Shown here: one piece after another, positions 36,549 through 47,792 of the stretch
How the letters are laid out: each line of letters begins with the position of its first letter
How positions within the stretch are numbered: position 1 is the first letter of the stretch
Origin: Neckera pumila
Taxonomy: Eukaryota; Streptophyta; Bryopsida; Hypnales; Neckeraceae
NCBI GenBank assembly: GCA_963969595.1
Contig: OZ018411.1
Span: 1,490,501-1,554,500 of the forward strand
Reading direction: 5' to 3'
DNA length: 64,000 nucleotides
Position numbers and translations under genes: made by a program
Notes under the pieces: model-generated
Seen by the model: only the letters and a program-made list of their open reading frames with translations
The model's database searches: none
Told to the model about the DNA's origin: nothing

Positions 36549-36690
36549 GACTGTGATGTGGTCTGGAAAATACTGACTGCTGTTCTCCATGATGGTATGA
36601 TGGACTGCTCAGCATACATTTTGCTGTGTGCTTCTGCTCTTCAATGCGATTGCGGACCTTGATATTGATTTCAATAGAGCAGAAATGAGT
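36549..36690. repeat. Segment S2, right part (match to 63233-63365)
   Basis: TGTGATGTGGTCTG, GACTGCTGTTCTCCATGATGG and a GCGATTGCGGACCTTGATAT-like block match the exon-like sequence at 63.23-63.37 kb. Its frame (DVVWKILTAVLHDG) soon reaches stops, so it is a decayed exon. Confidence 0.7.
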
Positions 36691-37164
36691 CACTGGGCGT
36701 GGTGCAGGGGTGTACCTCAACTATCTCTATTGATGAGCAACTGTGGACGTTACATTTCTTGTGTCATGCTTGGAACAATCCAGCCAAGTTATCAACGGTA
36801 ACATGAGCCCCAAGGTTGAGATCGACGCTTGTCCAGAGGAGATTCTCGCTCAAGAGTCGTCTCTCTCGTTTCACCTCTCAAACCCAGCTCCTTGTGTGCA
36901 CTTGCTTCTTTCATGACGAAATTCCGACTCTCACACTCTCTGCAAACCTCATTACTGTCGCTTTTATAATTCTTCATTTTTTTGTGCCTGATTTTTGTTT
37001 TGAGCTCGAGATCGATTATTTCACAGAGCCTTTCAGAGAGTTATGAGATTGGAGTGGGTGAAGTGTTTGGTATTATCGAGTTTTTGGTGTGGAGACTTGT
37101 CTGGTGCAGTCTTTTCACGCTTTGGGCCTTCAGAGGAGAGGAGCGATGTGCAGGAAGTAATGTA
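36691..37164. other. No gene recognised
   Basis: A short plus-strand ORF (36816-37046) has no recognisable family. Nothing else. Confidence 0.35.
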
Positions 37165-38111
37165 CAGTACCCCAAAGAAAGAGTACATAACTTCCAGTTT
37201 GGTGCTTAAAGGTTAAATTTTGAAATCAATTTTAGAGGATGACCCATCGAGATTTTGACAAAACTTTTTGAACAAAAAAAACTCAAAATTTATAGGAGAC
37301 CAACTTTTGTTCTTGGCCAAATAGTATATTGTGCATTTGAAGTGAGTGATTGACTGACAAAGTGGAATATTGTATGTTCAAAGGTAATTTTTTCAAACCA
37401 CATTTACTATAGCAATTACTAAGATTTTGACATTATTTTTTGAAAGGAAACAACTCAAAACTTATAAGAGAATAACTTCCATTTTAAGCTCAAAAGCTTA
37501 TCATGCCTCAATGGTTCATAAATGAAGCCCAAATGAGTGGACCAATCTCAAAAGACGACTCATTTGAACAAATAATTTATTTCCAATCTTCTACCATCCA
37601 ATGTTGGTGCTATATTGCAAAGGCTAGCCTTGCAAGTTTGTGCTTGTCGTTTATAAACGGCTTCTTTGCAGCAATGCAAGATTGATAGCCCAAACTATAG
37701 ATTACCTTTTGAATTGTGACAACGTTGAGATTAGTCCACTCATTCGGGCTTCATTTGTGAACCATTGAGGCATGATAAGCTTTTGAGCTTAAAATGGAAG
37801 TTATTCTTTTATAAGTTTTGAGTTGTTTCCTTTCAAAAAATAATGTCAAAATCTTAGTAATTGCTATAGTGAATGTGGTTTGAAAAAATTACCTTTGAAA
37901 GTACAATATTCCACTTTGTCAATCAATCACTCACTACAAATGCACAATATACTATTTGGCCAAGAACAAAAGTTGGTCTCCTATGAATTTTGAGTTGTTT
38001 TTGTTCAAATTTTTTTTTCAAAATCTCAATGGATCATCCTCTAAAATTGATTTCAAAATTTAACCTTTAGGCACCAAACTGGAAGTTACATACTCTTTCT
38101 ATGGAGTACAA
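37165..38111. mobile_element. Long-armed Tc1/mariner derivative
   Basis: Flanked by TA (37163-37164, 38112-38113). Both arms start GTACYCCAWAGAAAGAGTA and run inward for about 380 bp as inverted repeats (AACTTCCAGTTTGGTGC, CTCAAAAGCTTATCATGCCT). The unpaired centre carries a minus-strand transposase fragment (about 37684-37546) whose nucleotide sequence aligns with 57325-57455. So it is a mariner-type element that kept a slice of its coding region between duplicated ends. Confidence 0.85.
37546..37684 (-). pseudogene. Transposase fragment (Tc1/mariner)
   Basis: Reads as KKPFINDKHKLARLAFA, which corresponds to TKPFLNDKHKADRLAFA of the element at 56121-58227. Stops interrupt the frame, and the position of the first catalytic Asp reads Asn (SNESSF against TDESSF). 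A relic with no function as a transposase. Confidence 0.8.
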
Positions 38112-38325
38112 TACAGTAGAGTACATGAAGTGGTTTCCTCAGGCAAAGTTAGAGACCGTTGTATGCATGACTCTTGTCTTTGTTAAGCACCAAACTTGGT
38201 CTGCGGCTACAAACTTGTGGCTTTAGGTAGAGAAAGACATTGCATCTCTATATATATTGTGTGTTATCTATGATGTTGTTGTGGCTTGTTTCTACATTAT
38301 GTAACATTAGCTTCTTTTAATCTAC

Positions 38326-39262
38326 AATAGAACCTCTTGAAAGTACCTCTCAAAAATAATAGGGCCTCGATCACCTGCCAATATTACAATGCAAAAGTTT
38401 ATTGATTTAGAGAGGGTCCGGGCATTCAACAATTTTTAGGTTGTTCAAACACAACAACATAAGGTGAGGAGGGCACACAAGAAGTTGTTGAGGAAAAGGA
38501 CCTTGTCATGACCTAGGAGCTTATTTTAGCTTTTTTGTGGTAGGGTTTAGGTTCAACACAATTTTTGTGGCAGGGTCTCATTTAGTGCTACCACTTATTA
38601 TATTCCCCAAGCGAGGACTGCTAAGCATTATTATGATAAAGAGATTTATTGGTTAAATACAAAGCATCAACTTACAGAGTATTAGACTAGAGAGGCTCTA
38701 CTATATAGCATTGTTACCAGCATCATTGAAGAATTTTTTTTACTAATATAGTAGAACCTCTCTAAGTCGATACTCTATAAGCCAATAAACCTCTTTAATA
38801 TATATAATGTCTAGTAGTCCTAGCTTGGGGAATATAATAAGTGGTAGCACTAAATGAGAGCCGGCCAAGGAAATTATGTTGGACCTAAAGCCTGGCAAAA
38901 GAAGTTAAAATAGGCTTTTGAATAAGCTTCTTGGTCATGATGAAGTCCTTCATTTCTTCAAGTGCCACCTGTGTAGCTTCGACAGCTTCCTATGTGCCTT
39001 CCTCTCACCTCTTGGTTTTTGGCGTTTGAATGCGCAAACCTTCTCTAAATCAATAAACCTCTGTATTGTAATACACAAAGAGACCGAGATGTTGATACCA
39101 GGGGATCCTTATATTCAACATGTAACTCCCCCCCCCTCCCCAAATCTTATTTAAAACAGAAATTTAAGGGGGGGTGAAGTTATATGTTGAAAATAATACT
39201 CCTTCGGTATCGATCTCCCGTTCTTCTTGTGATATTGCCAAAGTAGAGAGGTTCTGCTGTAG
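38326..39262. mobile_element. Two Emigrant/pogo-like MITEs, tail to tail
   Basis: Copy 1 (about 38326-38705) starts AATAGAACCTCTTG and ends AGAGAGGCTCTACTATA. Copy 2 (about 38751-39262) starts TAGTAGAACCTCTCTA and ends TAGAGAGGTTCTGCTGTA. Termini of this type with TA targets are known from plant pogo-like MITEs. The inner parts are inverted copies of each other (AGTGCTACCACTTATTATAT at 38587 and its complement at about 38838). Non-coding. A C-rich/G-rich inverted pair lies at about 39116-39194. Confidence 0.7.
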
Positions 39263-39312
39263 TCCATGCTCATAGTCACATCTTTCTCGGAACTTTACAG
39301 GCGGAATCGTTG

Positions 39313-41210
39313 GGCATGCCAAGTCTTGGTGGGTGGAGTGCTACTCAAGAGACGCCCGTATTATACAATCGGGTACTGGAATCTTATAACCGGCCAATTT
39401 GAAGCATTCAAAGATTTCTGTATAGCCTAGAAAAAGAATTGGAATTTTTCATCTTGCATAATTATCATGCAATCCTCACGCAATCCCAATCAAGCATACA
39501 AAATTTCAATTTAAAAAAGCAAAATTTCATTTTTGGTGAATTTCTAAAGTTTATTTTCATGGTTTTACAGAATATTTTATTGATAACAATTGATGATGAA
39601 TTTTTTCAATCCAATTGCATAGATATGTAGGGAACATCTATATGCACATCTTTCATATTAAAAAACACCCCATTAAGTGACAAGAATATGAGCTAGGAAG
39701 AGCTAAATGTGAAACGTCATATGACCAAAATTTGTGAAATAGATATCTTTATATTTTAACCCCTAAAGGACCGGACTGTGTTTTTTGGACTTATAACTTT
39801 TTTGGGCAGGTGCATGTGAGCAGAGATTTGCACATTTTAGGCTGAAATTTCAATAGATTGTGGGGACGAGGAATATCTTTAATATGCTCAAATTTCATGA
39901 CATTTGGAAATACGAGTAAAAAGTTATTGCACAATATGTTGTTTGTTTCTCAACTTGGGCAGTCCGGGCAGATCTGGAAAAAACACTTTTTTAAGAAATA
40001 AAAATTTGAAATTTGTTCTTCAGATTTATATGTACTCAAAAAGCTTTGAATCATTGCATTTCAATAGTTGAGTCAAAAGTTATGAGGCTTTTTAGTTTGC
40101 GGGCAGTTATGGAATTCCTACACCAAAAAAAACTTTGAAGTCCTTTATTTTCCTGAAACTTCAATATTTTTGAAAAAAAATAATGCTGTTGGATGTAGAT
40201 TGTTTATAACAACAATTCAACCATTTGGATTGGAATTTTTTAATTTTGTAAATTATTTATTAACAATTTAGTATTTTGAATCATTCTCTACTTCTTCCTA
40301 CTTACTGTTTTTTTCCTATATGTTGCACAACTCCAAATGATCTGAAAATTTTCAGGTATGTAGCCAACTTGCCCTGAAGAATGAATCCAAAGAAGCACAA
40401 CCATTTTGGACATTTTTTCATAATGATTTGACCTTGTGAAGTGCAGCTGCCCGGTTTTTTGCAGTGGTCAAAAAAGGATTTTTGCCACTTCAAATGCTAA
40501 TATCTTGCAATCTACATGGTGGAAATTTCTGAAATTTTTTCCACATATTCTCAAACTAGAGTACAACAAGATCCTATGGTTACATGAGTCAAAAAATGAT
40601 ATTTTTCAAAAATTTGGTACTTGGACTAGAAATGGCAGTTTTGGAGCATTTTTGGTGAGAACATAGTCAAGGAACTTTAGGGGTTAACCAAAGTGATTGA
40701 AACATCATGCTGAAATGTACAAAATTAGTTAAAATGTGAGGGTCAAATAGCAAAATATTGTTATAATATGAAGATATCTATTTTACAAATTTTGGTCTTA
40801 TGACGCTTCACATTAAACTCTTCCTAGCTCATATTCTTGTCACTTAATGGGGTGTATTTTAATATGAAAGATGTGCGTATGGATATTCCCTACATCTCTA
40901 TGCAATTAGATTAAAAAAATTCATCATTAATTTTTCTCAATAAAATATTATGTAAAATCATGAAAATAAACTTTAGAAATTCACCAAAAATGGAATTTTG
41001 CTTTTTTGAAACTGAAATTTTGTATGCTTGGTTGCGATTGCATGAGGATTGCATGATAATTATGCTTACCAAAATATACCAATTATATTGCACGTTGTAC
41101 AAAAATGGTGAATGGGTTAAATTAGCTGGTTGTAAGATTACATTGTACTCGACTGTACATCGGGCATGCCAAGTCTCGGTGGATGGAGTGCTACTCAGGA
41201 GACGCCCATG
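39313..41210. mobile_element. Foldback element with a TTAA element in its loop
   Basis: The left arm (about 39363-39755) and right arm (about 40695-41165) are inverted copies (CATAATTATCATGCAATCCT, ATTTCATTTTTGGTGAATTT, TTTCATATTAAAA..ACCCCATTA). A 932-bp TTAA element fills the loop. Direct repeats of about 50 bp flank the whole (39313-39360 and 41162-41209, both with GGGCATGCCAAGTCT and GAGTGCTACTCA). The arms belong to the same family as 54630-55340 and 58230-59104. Confidence 0.8.
39756..40687 (-). mobile_element. TTAA-flanked element, 932 bp
   Basis: TTAACCCCTAAAGGACC at the left and GAACTTTAGGGGTTAA at the right. Interior blocks (CTTATAACTTTT, GGGCAG, GAAATGGCAGTTTTGG near the right end) follow the order of 53268-54200. 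Nested in the loop of the foldback element. Confidence 0.85.
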
Positions 41211-41310
41211 TTGTAATTTTGACTCCTTCAATCTCTGCAACTGTGTGAAGCTGTCACAAATATCATTACTTCTTGTCCTGCAATTTCTTCTTCATTTGGT
41301 AGCGACACTA

Positions 41311-41577
41311 GGGGTAGTCACAGTGTCTTCACTCCAGAAAAACTGTCATGCAAATGGGGATGTGTTGGCTCCCGATTAGCTTCCCATTGCCTCTGCAAGC
41401 TTCTTCTATGAAAGCTTTGCGATGCACAACAGTCTCCTGCGGAGGTGAATAATGGGCGTTGCTAGACGTTAGTGCACAAATCTGGAGGTTGCTATCATGA
41501 ATCCAGGCTCCCCATTGACTTCTCATTTTTCTCATTCTTTTGCGAATTTTGGTGGTTAAAGACACTGTGACTACCCC
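41311..41577. mobile_element. MITE with GGGGTAGTCACAGTGTCTT ends
   Basis: Termini GGGGTAGTCACAGTGTCTT and AAGACACTGTGACTACCCC-like, flanked by TA on both sides (41309-41310, 41578-41579). The paralogous position 61883-61884 has a single TA and no insert, so the target duplication is directly visible. 267 bp. Confidence 0.85.
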
Positions 41578-41670
41578 TACTGCTGACCTCTACCACATTT
41601 GGTGATGATGGTGCTGACAAATTTATCGCAGTTGCATAAATATGCCATGATCTGTCTATCGAGTGTTGTT

Positions 41671-41902
41671 TAGTATAGTGGGAGGCCCTCACACAAGGGC
41701 TTCCCGTCATGTGAGGGCCTTGCCTAGAAGGTGAGGGCGGGAGCCCGAGCCTGAGGGGCCGGGCCCTCACATGACGGGAGGCCCGAGTGTGAGGGGACTC
41801 CCGCTGCATTAAGCACACATAATAGTGCTAGGCACTATTACGAGTGCTTTATGCTCCAAAATCCAGCACCTTTTATTAAAAGAAGAAGCCTAGAAGTGCT
41901 TA
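41671..41902. mobile_element. Insertion with a GC-rich hairpin
   Basis: Absent from the paralogous site near 61970. Contains a GC-rich inverted repeat with arms of about 40 bp (41680-41719 and 41762-41803; shared cores CCCGTCATGTGAGGGCC and its complement) and then a smaller palindrome, AATAGTGCTAGGCACTATT. Exact ends are not fixed. Confidence 0.7.
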
Positions 41903-42171
41903 ACGCTTTCGCCAATTGTAACGCTTACTTTAGCATTTTTCATGTTCCTAATGCAAATAAAATGACTTGGATCGATTCCGATCCTCGAAAGCTCCCAATT
42001 ACCAGGCCATTGGCTTGTGTAGAAGTACTTCCTATGAGAGAGTGGAGTCACGATCTCAGTGAAGGGGTCCCGTGTCTCCAACATCACGGCTTTGTGGTGT
42101 GGGTTAGCCAAACTCCTCTGGGAAAATCCCATATAATTAAAAGGTTGGCATCGCCAATTAATTGGATCTAA

Positions 42172-43716
42172 GGGCAATGGTTGGCTTGGGTATCCAAAAA
42201 TGGGGTTTTGGGGACAATGTCAATTATTGCACTGTGTCAAATGACTTCATTTTTTTAATTTAATAAAGTATGATTTCACAAAATGTGGTTTTATCTGTCT
42301 ACACTTGTAATGTATCAAGAAAAAGAAATTCATCACAATTAAAGAATTGTAACCCCTAAAGTCCCAAGGCCATTTTTTTGTCAAAAACCACTCAAAACTG
42401 CCATTTTGGCTGCGTTCACCCAAGAACACAAGGAAAAAACCTTTTTTTAGAATCTAACCGTAGGATCTTGTACTTCACTTGTCAAAGATTATATGGTAAA
42501 AATTTCATAAAGTTTGATCGTATAGATTGGAAGATATTAGCATTCAAAGTTGAAAAAAAAGTTTTTTTGAACACTAACTTGCAATTTCAAATGACTTTGA
42601 CCACCATTTGTGGAATTTTTTTGCACTACATACTTTGAATTTAAATTTTCTTATGTTGAAGATGTAAGTTGAAAGTCTACCAAAAAAATTTCAAAAAACA
42701 CACTTGATTTTCATTCTTTAAAAAATTGTTGAGTAGAAATAAGTTCAAGATTGAAAAAAAACTAAATCATTAATAGCTCTTAGATGGGATTGAAATGCAA
42801 TAATCCCAATGGTGAGATTGTTTTAGCAAGAAAATACAACATTCTCAAAAAAGAAGTTGTAAAAAATTGTGAAAACTGCATTCAAAAATGAATCCTATAA
42901 GTTATTTTTTCAAAAAGATGCTTAGATTGCCCAAAAAACAAGATTGTCCATAATTTGCTCATTATTAGTCCAAATTAAATGAATCAAAGCTTCACATGTA
43001 GACAAAAATATAAAGTTTCCAAAAAAAAAGGTTAAAATTTATTTTGACTTTTTGCAAAAAAAATTGTGCTGCCCACCAAGTTCAGTTTGAGGCTTTTTGT
43101 GGTATAACTTTTGCTCCCGAGCACCAATTGAAATAAAAATTATATTCCCACAAAGCTAATCAATTTTTCTATCTTATGGAAAAGTTTCAAAAACTTTCAC
43201 TAAAAATTGAGCCCATAGGTACTTGCCTGAAATTTGATTTGTCCCCGGAGGGGACAACGAGACTTTAGGGGTTAAAAAATTTTAATGAATTTTTTAGTTG
43301 AAAAAAATAAGTTTTGTCCTGTGCACCTAGAATACTTGAAAAGAAGCATTTGGAATATGAAATAATTTCATTTTAATATCATTTTTCGGTGTGACATACA
43401 TAAAGTGGTCAAATATATAAAATATAAAATATTTAAATAATAATAATTTAATAAATTTTGCATTATAATGCCTGCAAATTCCAAAATTTAGCATTTTTTT
43501 TCTCAAATCTATGAAATGATCCAAAATTTTGAAATTTTGAAAAAAAACTCATTAGGAATATAAATCTTGATCCCATAGAGATGCAAGATATTAAAAAAAA
43601 ATTAGGGTCTTCTAACTTGATTAAAATGAACAAATTAGACAAACTTTGGAGGTTTTAAACAAAAATAATCTAATTAGTGTGTCCAAAGAGGGATACTCCA
43701 AACTGACCATTGCCCC
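42172..43716. mobile_element. PIF/Harbinger-like non-autonomous element
   Basis: Left terminus GGGCAATGGTTGGCTTGG followed by GTATCC; right terminus is the inverse (GGATAC...ACCATTGCCCC). TAA flanks both sides (42169-42171, 43717-43719) and occurs once at the empty site 62241-62243. The 3-bp TAA target and GG-start termini fit the PIF/Harbinger superfamily. Another element (42349-43275) sits inside, leaving about 620 bp of its own, non-coding. Confidence 0.75.
42349..43275 (+). mobile_element. TTAA-flanked element, 927 bp, nested
   Basis: Left end TGTAACCCCTAAAGTCCC (the first TTAA base pair is changed), right end GACTTTAGGGGTTAA; subterminal palindrome GTCCCCGGAGGGGAC. Colinear with 47793-49062 and in inverse with 53268-54200. 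Confidence 0.85.
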
Positions 43717-44290
43717 TAAGATAGACCCTACCTGAGACTTACAAGTCGACAGACCTTTAGTCAGGAAATCAATAACTAAACAAGGAATATGAACATTTTT
43801 TGTTGCGTTTTATTTGAATTGATGGAGGTAGCGTTGAACTTGATGTATTTGTGTGGTGTTTATCATTGAGCAGTGGTAGGTTGGTAGCTTCTTGTTGGCA
43901 TTATTTTTTTCTTTGTATTTTTGTGAAGTTTCAATGGTGACGTATTAGATAACTGACGAGCCGTGGTAGCGGCGAGTAGGTTATCGGACATAACCGGTTA
44001 TTCACTTTTCAATCACAACCTTTGATCTTCATGATCCAAGGGTGTAGGAAGCAAGTTGAAAGGAGAGAAGGTTATGAGTTACAACTTGTAATGGCAATGG
44101 TGATGGGTTGCCAATGGGACGGTGCCACGTGAGTGTTGAAAACTCAACAACCGGTTATGTACTTGTGAGATCTGAGACAGCGGGAGGTGTTCCATTTGTA
44201 GATCTGAAGCAGGTGCAATGGAATACAATATTGTTTGGACAAGTTTTGCTCTACAGTTTGATAGCGCACAACATTAGCATCCCTGGATGT

Positions 44291-44522
44291 TTAACCCTTG
44301 AAGGGCCCTTGGGCTCTGGGGATATAGTACCAAATACGGTCGCAACTAATATTCAGAAGTTTGAATCAGCTGGAAATTAAGTGTTACAACCATATATATT
44401 GAAGGGTTGTACGATGGTGGGTGCATAAAAAAAATTGGAAAGCCCTCGGAGCAGCTCAAATACGTCTGTATATATGATCGTATATATGGCCGCAAAGGGC
44501 TTTCATGACATTCAGGGGTTAA
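44291..44522. mobile_element. Short TTAA-flanked element, 232 bp
   Basis: TTAACCCTTGAAGGGCCC at the left, ATTCAGGGGTTAA at the right. Truncates segment S1. Confidence 0.6.
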
Positions 44523-45796
44523 TTTTCCCACCCTCTGAAGCTGGCAAAGAAGTGGAGATGAAATTGGTGGGGTTATTGTATTCAACCTCAAACCCTTCTG
44601 TAAAAATGGTCTCTGAATCTTTAAATCGAGAGGCTCTAAACAAGTAGTGAGAATTTTTCCCTCACACTGTTTGATGATCTGCTTTGATGATGTTGGAATG
44701 AAAATGACTTGAATGGGACCTAAAACGTTATTTTTCCTACTATTCATTACTTCCAATTCAACAACCAAGGTGTCTTTGAACTTTATCGTTGTAGTGAGAA
44801 AACCATCCGAGTAATCTGCCAGTGCAAAACTTAGTAGTACATAGCAATGTCATTACTTAGTTAGTACATAGCAATGTCCTTACTATTTCATAAAAGAAAG
44901 ATGAAAACAAAGAAATACAAAACAACAAACTATACAAACATGAAGAAGTTCAAAGTAAACGAACTTGAAGAAATTCCAAGTAAAAGAAAAAAGAATAAAA
45001 AAAACTTGCAAACTATGCAGCTAAAGACATACTCCTCTATAACTTCATTCAAACTATCACTAGTAACTCTTTATATAGACTGGGAAATCCCCGATACACT
45101 TCAAAACAACCCACATTACTACACTTAACTAGCATCTTCCACTTTTGCTTGGGATTCCAAAACGCTTGGAACTTTCTGAACTTCAACCATCCCAAAACTC
45201 AAAAATCTGAGACAGGCGAGTGGTTATCAATCTCTATAGCATGCTACTTCCTCACATTCCTCTAGTGCTCTAAAAATTCATGGCATTGTGTCCTATAGCT
45301 ATTTAGTTGCTTCAACTCTTTTGCAATTGGAAGATTCAAAACAAAAAGAATGTCTTTTCATAGAATTTTACACAATGAACATTTCTCCCCACACCACTTA
45401 TAGTTGTTTCTAAGTCTAGAACCTTCAAGATATATACACTTAATTTCATTAAGCCCTTTGAAATTGTCCTTTGCATTGGAAGCAAGTAGTAGTAGATTGT
45501 ATGGTACATGAATATATACTAGTGTATATTTTCCAACACACAGGCTTTGACATTCTTTTCTCTTTGTATTCTTTTAGTAATTGATCCATTGATGTTGGAA
45601 CTTCAACATCCTTTTCAAGTGACCTTGAAAAAATATCTAAGCAACTATACCTACATATGTATGTAGTTGACCAATACATTGTCTAATAGGATGTAGCATT
45701 ATTTACAAAATTTCTTTTAAATGTCTTGTCTTGTTAAGACAAAGAAACCTTCTCAAAATCCATTTCTACTTACATCCTCATTGCTGATTCTATAGT
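44523..45796. other. No gene recognised
   Basis: Short ORFs only. A local doubling of TTAGTAGTACATAGCAATGT-like sequence occurs at about 44831-44878. Confidence 0.4.
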
Positions 45797-46073
45797 CATT
45801 AGAGGGGATTTGGGAGTGTTGGGAGACTGCAAGTTCCCTTGCGTTCCCAGACTGCGGGAACGCAGCTGTAGTAGCTAGCTGACGTGGCATAGCAACTGCC
45901 ACGTCATTTTTGAAGAAATTAATTAATTTTTGCTTAAAATGATATTTTGGTAATTTTTTTTTCTTTTTTGAAAAAGAAAATTCTGACACGCCCGTACCAT
46001 CATTCACTGAATCTGGGCAGATTGGGAAACAGGACTAAAACAGTCTTCCAAGGCCCCGGAATCCCCTCTAGCG
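45797..46073 (-). mobile_element. CATTAGA MITE, copy E
   Basis: Left CATTAGAGGGGATTTGGGAG, right end its inverse with CCCCTCTAGCG. Interior TGACGTGG...CCACGTCA is intact here. 277 bp, inverted relative to copy A. Confidence 0.85.
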
Positions 46074-46754
46074 TACAATTGATTGTTCTTGGTTGAAGAA
46101 TCTTGCCATCAATAAATTAAAACCCTTCTTCACTATACATTGAGTCTTTATGTATTTCTTTAGTTGGACCTTCGTTAAAAACCTCTTGTCCAACGTGAAA
46201 CTATCTTTTTGTTGTAAAGAAGATGGCAAATCTTCCAACAATTCTCATTGCCTTTTATGCTAATAAAATGATGCAGACAATACTTCCATTCCTTTGCAAT
46301 TAGATGACAAGCACCTTAATGTCCTCTTCTTTTTGTTTATAGTCTATAATTTGCAAACCGACAAAAAATTCACTGAATGCTCACTCTATTTTCATATATA
46401 TACAGCACAACTCTTTAGTAAATGTCTACTTTGAATCCTTCTCAATAGCAAAGATTTTCCATGAAGGCCTTCAATGAAAATGTATCCTAAGATCTCCAAA
46501 TCCTAATGGGCACAATAAAAATCTTATACAAGCACAACAACATAAATGCCACAAAATCTCAACACAATCCTCATTGTTGGCACCATTTCCACTAACTTTG
46601 TACATTGATGTGACAATGCCAAACATAATGTTGAAGGTACGTTCCAAACACAAAGAATTTCATAGTGATGGAAACCTCTTTCATAGCCCGACAACTGTAC
46701 AAAATAGAAGTAATGCCATTGGCATGCTGAATATCTCTTTCAAATTGTGTGGTC
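46074..46754. other. No gene recognised
   Basis: AT-rich, no motif, no inverted termini. Confidence 0.4.
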
Positions 46755-47128
46755 CACATAAGTTACACTATTCCTCTGAAAGACTATTTTTTTTTCTTTG
46801 AATATTTGTTGAAATAAGATTCCACTTACACTGGTAGTTTATTGTTTATAATATACATGTGTATCTGTATTCTGAACAAATAGTCACCTAGACCTCTCCA
46901 AACCTCCCCATTTAACTAATTGTTTAATTCTCATTACCACCACCCAACACATAAGTTACACTATTCCTCTGAAAGACTATTTTTTTTTCTTTGAATATTT
47001 GTTGAAACAAGATTCCACTTACACTGGTAGTTTATTGTTTATAACACACATGTGTATCTGTATTATGAACAAATAGTCACCCAGACCTCCCCATTTAACT
47101 AATTGTTTAATTCTCATTACCACCACCC
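46755..47128. repeat. Tandem duplication, 193-bp period
   Basis: Copies start at 46755 and 46948 with CACATAAGTTACACTATTCC. Nearly identical except for a deletion of about 12 bp in the second copy, so recent. Confidence 0.9.
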
Positions 47129-47792
47129 AATCCAACCCATTTATTTTTTTATTTAAATAATCATTGTTTAAATATTTTTTGGATTGGGTTGGGATCAAAA
47201 TTCTAAATATAATCATTTTTTATGTTAATATACCCCCCTTCTCCAACTATACTTATATTTTCCAGACCACCTTGTATCAAGACAAAAGATATGGGTTAAT
47301 GTTATAAACTGCAATCCAAGACTATCTCCCAAACCCTAGATCCAACGGCCATGACACCTTAGATCCAACAGCATCCAATTTCCTACATCGACGGCAAGGG
47401 AGGGGGGGCCTTTTTTTCACCTAGCACATCGGACGGCCACTACTTTTTCTTTGGGTGGGTTGGGACCAAAACACTGTGTTCCTGTAAACACAGAAGATAG
47501 TTAGTACTATTTCTATTACTATTTCTATTTTCTTGAAAACTTTTGTATTATTTGATCTTGGATCATTCAAATTTTTTTTATTAAAGAAGACAATAAATGA
47601 ACAATAAGTTTCCTTTATGTGACACCACACTCATTTCTAAAACCAATGACACAATTACTATATATAAATTCTTTTTCTTCATCTTACCCTCTCAAGGACT
47701 TCTTGACAATGGAGGAGTTTTCAATGGATCATCCACTTTAATCTTTTTTTGCACATGGATGTGCTTGAAATGTTTAATTTTAATCATACAAA
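47129..47792. other. No gene recognised
   Basis: Pyrimidine-rich patches and AAACCCTAGATCCAACGGCC-like sequence at 47331-47350. No coding evidence. Confidence 0.4.

Larger units (their letters stand above)
41214..44290 (+). repeat. Segment S1, copy with insertions (partner 61776-62570)
   Basis: Colinear with 61776-62570: GACTCCTTCAATCTCTGC, TTTCGCCAATTGTAACGC, CGATCCTCGAAAG, ACCCTACCTGAGACTTAC and others. It is expanded from about 0.8 to 3.1 kb by at least three insertions (41311-41577, about 41671-41902, 42172-43716) and additional sequence at about 43915-44120. Cut off on the right by a TTAA element at 44291. No intact coding frame. Confidence 0.85.

Noticed and set aside
36984..37050. Possible first exon of a gene after the Kir-like locus
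   Set aside because: No partner exon and no motif; the next sequence is a transposon.
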